Origin: Amblyornis subalaris
Taxonomy: Eukaryota; Chordata; Aves; Passeriformes; Ptilonorhynchidae
Assembly: GCA_018881555.1 (NCBI GenBank)
Contig: JACAXG010000131.1
Span: forward strand, 930,001 to 994,000
Direction of reading: 5' to 3'
DNA length: 64,000 nucleotides
This document shows, piece after piece, positions 1-11,475 of the stretch. A program made the position numbers and the translations under genes. Position 1 is the first letter of the stretch. Every line of letters begins with the position of its first letter. Under the pieces are notes generated by a model. It searched no databases. It saw nothing but the letters and a program-made list of their open reading frames with translations, and had not been told where the DNA came from.

Positions 1-930
1 CTTTTCATTAGACTCTCAAAGACCCCGGTGCTGGGTGCCAGTACAAAACCTGAGATAGGCAGACATTTATGTAATGGCAGCAGGCAGAGTGCCTTAGAGA
101 AATGGAAAAGGCATTTTAATCGTGGTATTAGGTTAGATTCCACAAGACAGTATGGAAGGCATCAAGATGCGAATGCCATAACAATCTGGAGTGTGTTACC
201 ACTGCATTGATCTAATATTGCGTTGTAGTAATAGTAATTTCAGGGATATCTTGCAAAAATGCACTCTGAGTTACAATGGAAAAAATAAGGGGGAGGAGAG
301 GAGGAAGAAAGGAAAAGTTAAAGCCTGCTCAGCTGCTAAGGGGGGATCAGCTTTGTATTGGCACTCCTACCTCCAATCTGTGCTGTTAACCAAAAGCAAT
401 GTCCAAGGTTTCCTTGGAGAAGCCAGGGCTGTGAAAAATAAGAGCTGAGTTGCCCTCTCTAGTTCTTCATTTATACACAAATCAAATGAATGTCCATTAT
501 TAAGGCATCTCTGGGCCCTGTGGCCCAACTAAAAACAAACATATGGTTGTTCTCCATGGAGTGATGGAGAAACTTGGCTTGGGAAGAGACAGGCAAAGCC
601 AAAGGAAAGCCCCCACTCCCAGTTCACTTCTGAGCAGCAGGAGAGATGGTGACTGCAGAGGGGTTAATGAAAGACACTGTCTGCACTCAGCTCTTACCTC
701 AGGGGTGTATCAACAGCGAGTTGGCTCCAGACAGCAATGACCTACAGAGAGGCAGAAACATTTCACCAGCACCAGGCCTGATACTGCCAACAATCCTTTG
801 GAATGAGCCTGGCTGTGTTTTTGGAAGTGTTGTTCCCAGACTTGGTGCCTGTATCCACAATAATTCTCATCTCCAAATGCATTATGCATACATTTGCCTC
901 ATTGCTCTGGAGAGCCAGTACCACACTCTC
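1..930. other. single-copy DNA, nothing recognised
   Basis: No repeat family, exon or RNA gene could be recognised. Short open frames in several registers lack domains or biased composition, so I treat them as chance. Confidence 0.6.
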
Positions 931-1003
931 TAGAACCACAGAATGGTTTGGGCTGGAAGGGGCCTTAAAGATCATCTTGTGCCAACCCCCATGGGCAGCA
1001 TGA
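931..1003 (-). repeat. CR1 LINE, 3' end fragment
   Basis: The plus strand reads ACAGAATGGTTTGGGCTGG followed by a GGGGCCTTAAAGATCATCTTGT block, which is the antisense of the avian CR1 3' end. Only about 70 bases remain. The 5' side breaks off within the GCCATGGGCAGGG-like segment, as expected for a severely 5'-truncated copy. Confidence 0.9.
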
Positions 1004-1392
1004 AGGCAACCTGAGTTTTGCTTGCCCATTGATCCCATTTACCTTTGTAGCAGAGGATATTGTGTAATTTTGGGGAACAACTGCTCATAAGTGTGCCTGA
1101 TACCATCACTGCAAGGGCAGCTGAGAGGAGTCAGGGTGCACAGAGGCTGCAAAACACATTCACTTGGCTCTGCAGGTATCCCAAAGCTGGCCATGAAGAT
1201 GCCCTGCAGCAGTGGAGTACTCAGAACAGGGTAACACGATCTTGGGACATCTCTATTGCAAACACAGCTGATGAGGTTGAAGAGCTTGTAAAAGATAAGG
1301 CTGCTGATGAAGTAGGCAGGGAGTGTGGTTGGAATGTTACAGGAGCGTNGCTTGGATTCACAGCTGAAGTAGATACAACATGGTGAAGTCAC
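1004..1392. other. single-copy DNA, nothing recognised
   Basis: Moderate-GC sequence between two CR1 remnants. Both strands stay open for over 300 bases, but the two translations show no motif, and overlapping open frames on opposite strands are common by chance at this length. Confidence 0.5.
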
Positions 1393-1690
1393 AGGATCAT
1401 AGAATCATAGAATCATTAAGGTTGGAAAACCCCCTTCTCCCTCAGCTTCTCCTCATCCAACTTGTGCTCCTGANCCTTCCTCAGCTCCATTCACTTCTCT
1501 GGACATGCTCCAGCCCCTCAATGCCCTTCCTGAATTGAGGGTCCCAGAACTGGACACAGGACTGGAGGTGTGACCTCACCAGTGCCCAGCACAGGGGCAC
1601 AGTCATTGCCCTGGTCCTGCTGCCACACCACTGCTGGTACAGGCCAGGTGCCTCTGGCCTTCCTGCCCACCTGGGCACACCCTTTTCATT
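1393..1690 (-). repeat. CR1 LINE with internal deletion
   Basis: It opens with the antisense CR1 tail (ATCATAGAATCATAGAATC, then a TTAAGGTTGGAAAA block). It then jumps directly to the upstream CR1 segment containing GGACATGCTCCAGCCCCTC, CCCAGAACTGGACACAGG and GGTGTGACCTCACCAG. The intervening roughly 200 bases of a normal CR1 3' region are missing, so this copy carries an internal deletion or arose by a template jump. The right boundary is uncertain because similarity fades after about 1680. Confidence 0.85.
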
Positions 1691-1901
1691 CTGGTAGGAC
1701 CCTTGGATTGATTCTCCTGCTCTTCACCCACTGATGTTGCCCAGCATGGCCACAAATCATTTTTATCCTTATCTGGGGGGGCCAATAGGATGTTAGATAC
1801 TCGTGCCAAATTATTCACACCCTTTGTATCAGTGTCTGCATGATCCAGAGTGGGAAATGAAGGGCCTTGCACTTGCTGTTAACTTCACAACATCCATCTT
1901 C

Positions 1902-1921
1902 TTTTATTTTATTTTATTTTT
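1902..1921. repeat. (TTTTA)n microsatellite
   Basis: Four uninterrupted copies of a five-base unit in AT-rich surroundings. Confidence 0.9.
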
Positions 1922-3964
1922 CATATCTGTCATACTTTTATGTCCTTCTTTCTGCACACACCAAGCAGAGGGGTTGAGTTAAAATTTTTAGGAAGGTAGG
2001 ATTCTTTGATTCCCTTTCAACTTCCATACAAGAAATAGCCATGCAGNCGTTAGTGAAATGCAGAGGTGTTGTTTAAGACAGCAGAACAAATTGTTTAGGG
2101 AAAGAAATAGAAGTTAGGAACATAAGGAAGAGAGGTATGAAAGGACAGTCTGTAAGGCACAGAGTTTGGCTTCTAAGAAGTTACTTTGGTGTAAAATCAA
2201 ACTGTCTAAAAATGCTAAATAAAATTTTGGTTCCTTATCAACCTTGAAGATCAAGGCTTGACTTTATTCCATTTCTTACTTTGTCCATGCTGGTTTTAGA
2301 TTTGAGCCTCCACTCAGTGAAAGTGTGTTAATCCAGCCTTTCCCTCTGCCAAGCTGTACAGAAAGAGCTGCAGCAAATGGGACCATANAGGTAGTACACA
2401 CAGTAAAATGCACAAAAGATGGTAGATAGAATTTTAAATCACATGTTTAGAAAATATAAAGATGGTGAAAATTAAAACAATGGCTTTCTTACCCCCTTAA
2501 TTTTAAATAATCCAAAAGAACATGTTTAAAATAGCTGAAAAGTTAGGAAGTTTCTCACTGTCTCTGCANCCTGCAGGATGCTGCAAGCTCTGAAGCGATG
2601 TTGCCACCTTGTGGAACAGGAAAAAACTCTGTTCCTTTACGGGAAAAAAAAATACCAGCTTTCCCTCCTTGTACTTTCTGCCAAATTAGAAAGAACAGTC
2701 CTGTTCTCTGGGAGGAAAGGACCCGACGGGCTGAGGGTGTGCTGGGAAGGAGCTGCAATTGGAGTGCCCATTCCTCCACTGCTCATTCTCAAAAAGAAGT
2801 ATATTGTCTTTGATTTTCTTCTTTTCATTTTCCATCCCCTGCACTCAGTTTTATTTTATTCTCCTTTCTTTCTCAAGGAGTGGTCATCTGCCCATTATCT
2901 TCCTAGTAAAACCTGTAATTTTCATAAAATGCCATGGATTATCAGCCTGTAAGAACAACAACAAAAAATATCTCCTGACTTTTATGCTCTGTGGTCCTGC
3001 TTTCTTGCACAAGAAATGCTCCCACTGACTTAGGGCAGACTTTTGTCTGGTTTCTGAAGCCACACTTCTCTGTGAGATTCATAAAAGAAACCTTCAAAAC
3101 CTGTGGGTACATGCCCAGCTTGTGTGGGCCAGCNCTTTGGAGAACACACATCACTTTTATGCTCAGGAAATCAAAACTGGGCACAGGGAAACGATCACTT
3201 TAGCTTTCAAAAAGAGCGAGTGCCTGACCTGGAATTTGCAGTATTTAATTTCAGCGTGGAACAACATGACGGAGAGATTTGGCTGTGTTTGGCAGGAGGA
3301 TGCAAACCAGGATCACCAGGGATGGCTGCTCCATCACGGAGGCTCTCACACNTCTGAAGGGCAAAATCCAGATTCCTCACACCTTCACCCTCTTTTTTTG
3401 TCTCAATAGTATCCAGGGCTGACCTGCAGAGTGGGGATTTTAAGGGAGGTTCTCAGAAAAAGTTCATGCCAGAGGGTTTATCCTACCTTTTTCTACTAAG
3501 TTTTAGCTTTCCTGAGCTACTCCATCTCTCCAGGGAAATGAGGCACTAGATTTTGTATCTGCCAATAGGCCCTAAACAACCATAAATTATTATTATTATC
3601 GGGAATTCTAAAAGCTTTTTTTTTTCTTAATAAGAAGAATTTGTCTCTAATGAAATGGGAATTCTTATTTGAAACCTGTTTTAATTAAAAAANGGGAGTT
3701 TGAGTTTTCAACATATGCCCAAATGCTAGGATTTTTCCTGCATTTCACTATTTGTCTTCTACTTTTCCCCTGCCCTTGCTGCTTTTTGCAGTGGTGAAAC
3801 AAAGCAAAACAGATATAAAATAAAATGTTAAAATAAAATCTAAAAATTTCAATTAACAAAATTATAAGAGGGATACAAGAGTGCGGGAGGGGAAAGGAAA
3901 TATCAATAAAAGCACATAGTTTTAACTATTGCCCTAAAATAAAATGAAAAAAAATATTCAAGCC

Positions 3965-3979
3965 TTTTTTTTTTTTTTT
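3965..3979. repeat. poly-T run
   Basis: Fifteen consecutive T. No retroposed body or target-site duplication is visible beside it, so it is not assigned to a retroposon. Confidence 0.85.
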
Positions 3980-4017
3980 AATGAAAACTCTNCACTGTTT
4001 CTGTTTCTGGTCAGCAC

Positions 4018-4440
4018 TATTTATAAGCGATCACCGCTGAATCGTTCAGCCTCTGGCAACGCCGGCATCTGACCAGCGGTGGGTAAACAGCAGCTCCCGT
4101 CATACAATGTGAGTAACAAACTTCCATTTACAAAATATGTTTACCCCACTATGTGCTTGGGCATGAATGCTACCTTCTTTTTTGTCTCCAGGTCTGCATT
4201 TCCCCTCCAAAGGGTCCTGGAGAGCCCTCGGAGCTCCGGCGCTCCCGCGTACGTGCGTGTGCGCACACACACACACAAATGTGGACACGGAGCCTCCCAC
4301 CTCCCCACCGGGATGTGGGTTAGCGAGTTATAAATCCAAACCCATCCCAAGAAAGAAGGTCTGGGCAGCATGGCATTCCTGCTTCACGCTGTCTACGGCT
4401 CCGAGGTTTTGGCGTTAAAGGAGCAAGGGGGAAATTGGTG
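4018..4440. promoter_or_regulatory. CpG-richer pocket, candidate regulatory DNA
   Basis: About twenty CpG dinucleotides fall in roughly 420 bases, well above the flanks. The left edge has a TATA-like TATTTATAAG at about 4018-4027. A splice-donor-like GTGAGT lies at 4109-4114. A 32-base alternating pyrimidine/purine run lies at 4246-4277. The motifs are directly visible. A role as promoter or enhancer is only inference, and no exon downstream supports a gene. Confidence 0.3.
4246..4277. repeat. alternating CG/TG/CA run (Z-DNA-prone)
   Basis: Thirty-two bases alternate pyrimidine and purine without a break, starting CGCGTACGTGCG and ending in (CA)n. Such tracts with CG steps adopt left-handed DNA most readily. 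Only the last third is a plain CA microsatellite. Confidence 0.85.
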
Positions 4441-7400
4441 TTTCAGGTTTAGTTTTTAAAAACAACCCAAATTAAACTGTTGAACACNGAGGTTTGGGCC
4501 TCCCCAGCAAGTTAAAGCCTGATCCAGCTGACAAAAATACAATGCCCTGATAAGCTCCTCTTTGGTGGCATTCGGGGATGTTGGGGCCTAAAAAGAGGTT
4601 TTCTGCCTGTGCCCACCTGTCTTCACTCAGCACAGCCCCAAAATCCTCATTCCCACCTGACACATTGCCAAACCTCTGGGTTATTCCCATCCTAGCAAAC
4701 AAACGGGATGGCAGCTCCAAATGCCCCCCCCTCTCCCCCCGCATATATTTGCCCACCTTGAATCACCTTGACATGCCGTGGATGTTTCCAAGGCATCGAA
4801 GTCTCATTCACACCAGTCCAGCACTGGGATAAATACATCCCTTGAAGGGAGTCAGGTTTGTCCAGAAAGCGAAATGAAAGAAGGAACCTTCAATCCTATA
4901 TGATTTTATGTGTCCCTCACTTGTAGACCATAGAGAAGCAAATTTATCTCCAGAGCCTCGCTTGAAAGAGATGGATTCACANAAATTTTGACCTGAAATG
5001 TAGTTTAATAGTAATTATAATTTCTTGTAAGGTCCTATTTTACCTGGAACCAAGTCAGTGTCTATAAAAATACTATAACGAATTGACAAAATGATTCCTG
5101 GAATTTTTTTTCTGCTGTTTTCCTTGTACAAGGCAATTTTTGTTTGCAAAGACAGATGCNAGTCCTGGCAACCCCAGTGCCAAAGCACTGAAAGGCACAG
5201 TAGGCAATTTCATGGCCAGTGACATACTTTTATTTTAAAATCANGCTGGAGAACTAAGCAAAACACATGGACAAAGTTTGCAGATTGGCGCAGAAAAAGG
5301 CTTGTGGGCAGCTAAGGGAGCCTGGGGGGTGAACTCGTGCCTTGAGCCATTGACTCTCCAGCAGGTGCAATAGGGTGCAAAGGGGTGACCAGTTTTACCA
5401 CTCCGAGTCTCTGGCGATACTGGAAGCTGAAGGAAACTCCCCCAACAACTCTGTGAGTGTCAATAACCTGGGGTTTGAGCAGTCATTCTGCAGGTTTTGA
5501 GTGTTCCCTTTCTCCCTCCCCCCCAGCCCCGTCGTTCCTCTGCAAACAAGACAACCCCTTTCTGAAGAAATGAAAGAAAATGCTGGAATGTGGACTATCA
5601 GAGTTTTCCTTTGGACTAGTGAAGTGTGGGGAATTAAAAAAAACCCACCACCTACCAGACAAGGAAAATTTAAATCATCAAAATGAAATAAAACAGAAGC
5701 TGGGCAAAGCTGTTTTTAATGAAGACCATTACAGAGAGAGGTGGTGTTTTCCTTCCCTCCGTGTTTGTGTATGTGCAAACCCTTTTCTACTCAGTCACAA
5801 TCAGGGAGCTGAAAAATCTGTCTTTAATTGCAGATGTTGTAAAAATAATCACATAGGAGACTAAACTAGCATTAAAAATGTGAATTCTTGACTTGTTGCC
5901 TTGGCGTGGAACATCTTTCTATTGAACTGCTTATAAAGCAGTAAACTATGAGTCAAAATTTCTTCAAGAAGATGCCTTTTCTTGTTATGGTTATTTCACT
6001 TCAGAGGGTGTTTCTTGGCTTTGCCAGAAAAAGGAGATGGTGGGGAATGTTTGCTCTGTCTTAAAAGACGGCTTTGTTTTTAATTATCCTTGCTGCAAAA
6101 TACAGTGAGATCTTTCTGCTTCCATTTTTTTTTTTTAGCTCAGATAAAATTCTCAGCATTTCAGCATTTTTTTTCTCCTCTGCAGCTTTTTCCCATTTCA
6201 ACTGTTATTTATTACTTCTTTACTACCTTTCATGCAGTTAAACGAAAATCTTGATGCTTAATGGTGAAAACACCCGAAAGGAATTTAATTTTATTTTCAG
6301 GGTAATGTTGCCCTCAAAAGAACAATCTACCTCCAAACAATGAGAAATTGTTTCCCCAATCCCACCTACCCTCCTCCTCCTTCCCTGAGTCTTCTGTCGA
6401 GTTTCGATCCCGCTAAGGGAAAAGGGGTATTTTGTTAGTTTGAAATCAGATTGCTGTTGCCTTTTTAGTACCTTTATAAATCCAGGAACATTAGCTGAAA
6501 TGAAGTCTAGTGCAAAATGTTTCCTTTCTATGGGACCTAACACATTGAAGGGTGCCAGTAGGTGGTCACTGTTCATAGACTTTAAAATGCAGATTAAGCC
6601 CAGCTGAACTGTGCCAAACCTTGTTCAACCCTGTTGAAGTCCAAAATAAATTCACACCTCCTCATTTCTGTCCTATTAATCAATCAATTCAAGAAACTGC
6701 AGTCTGTGGTGGGTATCAGTCAGAGACTTGTCTGTTCACTTGGGCTGATGCACAGAATAAATGTTTTCATATATTTTAAAATTAATTTTATTTCCTGTGT
6801 CTATATTTTTAATTTTGTTTTCTTTTGCAAGAATGCAACTGTGACTACCTGTTGTCAGGAAGACCATAAATTTCAAAGTTAAAATAACATTATATTCCAG
6901 TATTTGTTTTTCAGGGGAAAAAATCAAAATAGCAATCTAAAAAAAATAAAGAGGAAACTGTGAACTCTGCTTAGTATAAATGTACAATAATAAGATTTAT
7001 TTTTACTTTGGCTGTTTGAAACTTCTCTAAGTTTATGCCAACAAACATAACTAGAGTCCTAGGATGATCATAATCCATCCACACCAAGTACAAAGAAGCG
7101 TTTCTCTTTTTTATGTAGACTTGACTTTCCAAAGTCAAATTGTTACATGGGGCAAGGGCAGTATTAGCTAATATCAATGAGCTCTAATTCTTTGCACTTT
7201 TAATATTCATGTTTCCAACAGCTTTGCACAGAGCAATGAGATAAAGAGCCCTAAGGAAAAAAAAGAAGAAATGTTCTGTCTATTTTGTACTGTGAAAATA
7301 CGGCACAGAAATATTTAAGCAAAATCTGGTGCTTAAGGAGTGGCCAAACAAGCAACAAGATTCAGATGGCTTCTTGTTGCAGCCACATGAAAAAAATTCC

Positions 7401-7959
7401 TTCCCCATAAAAGAACAACAATAATAATAACTGCCTTCCTACCAAGGAATCCAGGCAGGATGGCAAAGGAGCAGCTTCTAAGATGGTACCTCCCTCGGCA
7501 TCCCCCTGGTTTGCCAAAGCTAGAGGGGTTCACGGAGAGAAAGTCCTTGCTGCTTTGTGCCTGTGAGACATCGGTCTCCTGTGCCTCAAAAGTAGCAAAA
7601 TTCATCACCACCCATCTCCCTCAAAACAAAAACGCAAATGAAGCAACCAAAAAGAAAATTCAAGTCAAGCAACTAAATCTAAATCTGTCCGTTTAGGGTG
7701 TTGCCAAGATTAGATATCTACAATTGTGTAATCATCCTTCTGCTCTCTTTTAATTTCTTTTCCTAAGAATTCTTAATACGCTTTTTATCTGACATGACAT
7801 ACATAGCATAGGCAAGATTTCCAGAGAACTGACCGTGGTGACTCAGATGTCATTCCTACATCATAAAAGCTCGTTTATACTCCATTATTGCATGTAACTC
7901 AGTTAATACTTTTCTACATGCGCCCAATGTTTTTTTATTGATGTTGCATTTCACTTGTC
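4441..7959. other. single-copy DNA, nothing recognised
   Basis: No transposon was recognised. Base composition drifts from about half GC near 4.5-5.5 kb to AT-rich near 6.6-7.0 kb. The part from about 5.24 kb onward contains no ambiguous base. Some T-rich and A-rich blocks (6128-6137, 7259-7270) are too short to classify. Confidence 0.5.
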
Positions 7960-9480
7960 AGTTTTTTATCTGTTCACTCTCTTTCATGAATACATTTCAG
8001 CTTTGATGACCTTGGATGAACAATTCCTTGGTTCCCTCAATCCTTTCCTACATCTTCTGCAAATAAGTTGAACAGCACAAGTCTTACCTCATCTCTCTGT
8101 GGGATATCATTATTAAAGCCAGCAATTTATTTCAGTCCTTTAGTGGTTGTCAACGTTTCAACCATTAATTCATGTCAAGATACTTCTTGTTTCACCATGA
8201 AAGGTTAATTTCTTAAAAATACTTTGCTGTGGGATTTTGTTGACAGCTTTAGAAAAGTTTGAGTGGTCCAACTGGCTTCCCATACTCTCCATCCCCTTTT
8301 ATTCCTTCAGATATTTCCAACAAATTTATGACCCCTGACTTTTAAGAAATGTGATGCTGTATTCCTGATATCAGATCTATCTCTGTCTACCAATTCTGCT
8401 ATTTCATAGAATCACAGAATGGTTTGGCTTGGAAGGGACCTTTAAAGGTCATCCAGTCCAAACCCGCTGCAATGAACAGGAACACCTCGCACTAGATCAG
8501 GTTGCCCAGAGCCCAGTCCAATCTGACCTTGAATGTTTCCAGGGAAATTTAATACAATGTCTATCAACGTGCATTAAAGAGAAGTTAGAATATTATCTGG
8601 CATTCCTGAGATATCTTTTGGAGATAACTTTATAGCTGCTGTAGTCTTCTCATCTAGTACAGGCTCCTACACAAGTGATGGATCCCATATCACAATTAGT
8701 AGGTTTGCTGTTTTCTGAGTGAATTTCTTCAGAACTCGTGGGTGAATTACATCTGATCTTGGCCATTTCTTACTGTTCAATTTTATTGGCTTGTTCTAAA
8801 ATTTCTGCTAATAATACTTCATCTTGACATGGTTCTTGAGCTTAATCCACCACAGAGGAATGTTTTGTTGCAAGAACCTCTCACTGCATCTCAAAAAAGA
8901 AGTATTGAGCTTTTCTGATATCTTATCTTGCCTGAGAGATGGCTTTTCTTTGAATCAATTGTCACTTCTTTGGGCTCTCTGACAGGCAGGTTTTCAAATA
9001 AAAGTGTTTGAACATTTTTCTTAAGGTGTTTTTCAATGGTTTTGGCAGGGATTTCCTCAAATTGTTTCTTTTTCTGCTTTATTAATGTTTCATATTTAAC
9101 CTAAGAGAATATGTTCTTCTTTTTTTCCTCTGTTTTATAAAAAAAAAATTCTGATCTTATAAAAGGAACAGGAAATTTTAGGGAGAATTTTAGTTGATCA
9201 ATATCATAAATCATCACAGTATCTCATCTTTAAAAGTCTCCATAGCTACTGCAGTCATTTGAGCCTTTTAGCTGGGCCTTTCTATTTCTTAAAAAAACCC
9301 CTGATCTCCTCATTTTCAAGTGGTTTCATTCTTAAAATTAAATATTACAGTCATAGGTACCTTTTCCTTGCTTTTTTGCATTATGGATGTTGTGTCTTGC
9401 TGAGACTTAAGCAAACCTACTCAGTTCCTCCTGTTAGTCCGACTGTTTTTGTAGTGGTTCTGCAGGAGTTTTCATAAATG
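7960..9480 (-). mobile_element. ancient CR1/L3-type LINE, ORF2 remnant
   Basis: A decayed LINE reads right to left across about 1.5 kb. Recognisable plus-strand landmarks are an AAATAAGTTGAACAGCAC block near 8058-8077, CTGTGGGATATCATTA near 8097, the antisense of the reverse-transcriptase stretch 'YLDFxKAFD' near 8235-8265, TTCAGAACTCGTGGGTGAAT near 8729, and TCTTTAAAAGTCTCCATAG with a following AAATTAAATATTACAG block near 9229-9350. These correspond in order to RT and then upstream linker/endonuclease sequence of amniote CR1/L3 elements. Stop codons and indels are frequent, so no function remains. A younger CR1 interrupts it at 8405-8545. The family call is by eye. Confidence 0.75.
8405..8545 (-). 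repeat. CR1 LINE 3' fragment inside older LINE
   Basis: ATAGAATCACAGAATGGTTT opens the element, followed by the AGGTCATCCAGTCCAAACCC, CTAGATCAGGTTGCCCAGAG and TGACCTTGAATGTTTCCAGG landmarks. This is the antisense 3' end of CR1, cut after about 140 bases. The older CR1/L3 element resumes on the right, so this is a nested insertion. Confidence 0.93.
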
Positions 9481-9736
9481 CAATATTATCCATAATTTTT
9501 TAGGACAGAAAGAAAATGCTCGTCATAATGATGATTATTAGAGTGTTTACTTGAGAAAAAAAAAAGGAAAACATTTTAAAGAAGATATTAATTGATTGAA
9601 AAATACTCCTTTTTTTCCTTTCGTTCTTTGGATAAGAATGAGAAAACAGAAAAGAAAAAAGTATTCAAATATGAAAACGCTCTTTTATTCTTCTCGGTTG
9701 AAATTAAAGATAGCTTTCCCAGTCACATCAGGAGAG
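9481..9736. other. AT-rich spacer
   Basis: A- and T-rich DNA between the old LINE and a younger CR1. Nothing else was recognised. Confidence 0.5.
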
Positions 9737-9957
9737 GGTTAGATTAGATATTAGGAAAAAATTCTTTGCTAAGAGGGTGGTCAGTCATTGGAACAAGCTG
9801 CCCAGGGAACTGGTGGAATCACCATTCCTGGAAGTGTTAAAAAGGTGTGGATGTGGCACTTGGTGACATGGTTCAGTGCTGAATATGGTGGTGCTGGGGT
9901 AATGGTTGACCTCCATGATTTTAGGGATCTTTTCCAACCTTAATAATTCTATGAAAT
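9737..9957 (+). repeat. CR1 LINE 3' end
   Basis: Sense CR1 landmarks run in order: TTAGATTAGATATTAGGAAA, GCTGCCCAGGGAACTGGTGG, GGAAGTGTTAAAAAGGTGTG and TTTTCCAACCTTAATAATTC, ending ATTCTATGA. The 'CCAACCTTAAT' tail differs from the 'CCAACCCAAACC' tail of most copies here, so it belongs to a different CR1 subfamily, the same type as those at 31.2 and 54.5 kb. Confidence 0.93.
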
Positions 9958-11379
9958 CTAGGATGGTATAGGGAAACCTCTGTGGAAAAGAAATGACTAA
10001 TCATGGGTGACTTTTGTGGCTACAATATGCCCCTTGATGTCCTCAGCTGCCTGGACATAGAGGTGCACATAAATCTCTNGTGGCCTTCAGCAAACCCGGG
10101 GTGGCTGCTTGACCAGATATCTGTGCTTGGCTCAAGCCTAAACTGAGAAATCTGCCAAGTGCCCATTGGCATCTTTCATGTCATGCCATGTGAGCAGATG
10201 CAAGATCAGGTGGAGGATTTTTGACAGGAAAAGTGAAGGGGAGATAACTCAATACCAAAAGGGAACTGCTGGGCCAGGAGGGGGTTTAGGCCTAACGATT
10301 AGCCAGCATTTCCTCATGGCCTGTGTACAAGTGGGAGGACAATGCCATGGCTGGCCGCTGAGAGAAGCTGGAGGAGAGTCAGTATCAGGCATGGAAATAT
10401 GAAGTTCACTGAGTTATAAACATGCTGCTGGTCCTCAGCTGGAACAGAGTATTGCTCTGCTCACATGTGGAAGGAAATGAGGTCTCTGTTTTATGATCTG
10501 TGCTCCTGCACTTGTGGGGTCCCTTTGGCTGTGCAGTGCTGAAAGCCAGGGTGAAACCAGTGGATTGGCTTCCAGAGTCATTCTTGCACGCCAGGGGTGT
10601 GAGGAAGCCCTCCTACCTGCAGTGCAGTGNCAGAGGACAAAACCTGCTGCTGTTCGTCATCGCAGAGAGCCACTGACTCCTCTGACCTCAGGTGCCATCA
10701 ATACCTGTTAACAAAGTGGTTAATACCTGTTAACCTCTGGTTTCACTGAGAAATTGCTTGTGTGTTGAAACGGTCAGGCTAAAAACGCAGGGAAGAAGCT
10801 GAAAGGTTATTTGGGGGCAGCAGTTCCATCAAACCAGCGATTTCCTACTAGGTGGTGATCATGAGTATCAGCTTATTTTATGGGTATGTGTGAGGAAAAT
10901 GTAGTTGTTGCAGTGCGTTATCAGCAAGAGCTGCTCTGACATGCTTGTGGTTGGGCTGGGGGACCGATGCTAATAATTCAAGTTATCCCCATTCAAGCTT
11001 TAAAAGCCTTCTATTGTGGTAAAGCTGAAAGCCTCAGGAAATGTTTGCACCAGCTCAGCAAGAAGGGAAGTTATCACCAGTTTCAACTCTCTGTGTAACT
11101 CACGTGCTAGAAATGACTAATGCTTGGAGATATATGGGGCTCTTATTCAAGGACACTTATCTGTTACACAATTCTTATCCTCCTGCCAACCAAGGAAACT
11201 CTGCCACCGATCTGAGTGGTAGAATAATCTAAACTGTTCCAATAATTTACTAAAATCTCNAAGTCTGGGAGGTCCCATCTACTTATTATTTATGTCCATC
11301 GGTACCAAATTGCCATCAACCTCCATTATCTTAAGTGGTAGCTTAAAGCCCTCAGTGCATTTGTTTTAAATCACACCAG
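9958..11379. other. single-copy DNA with one short direct repeat
   Basis: No transposon was recognised. The 13-base word AATACCTGTTAAC occurs twice at 10700-10712 and 10722-10734. The remainder shows nothing I can name. Confidence 0.5.
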
Positions 11380-11450
11380 TTAAGGAAGACAGTGCCATTA
11401 TCCCCACTTTTCAGGTGGAGTAGGAAGCTGAGTCAAAGCTATATTAGGAA
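11380..11450 (-). repeat. MIR-like SINE relic
   Basis: The block ATTATCCCCACTTTTCAGG followed by a GTGGAGTAGGAAGCTGAG-like segment matches the antisense MIR core (…TATCCCCATTTTACAGATGAGGAAACTGAGG in mammals). It is short and diverged. It ends at a perfect 20-bp tandem duplication. Confidence 0.5.
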
Positions 11451-11475
11451 CCTCAAAGCTATATTAGGAACCTCA
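11433..11475. repeat. perfect 20-bp tandem duplication
   Basis: The 20-base unit beginning TCAAAGCTATATTAGG occurs twice with no mismatch and three further bases of a third copy. Zero divergence in otherwise old sequence points to a recent duplication. Confidence 0.95.

Larger units (their letters stand above)
1691..4019. other. AT-rich single-copy DNA with short simple repeats
   Basis: No dispersed repeat was recognised. The stretch holds a (TTTTA)4 run at 1902-1921, an ATT trinucleotide run near 3586-3598 and a 15-base T run at 3965-3979. Several T-rich blocks near 2800-2870 have no splice or coding context that I can support. Confidence 0.55.
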
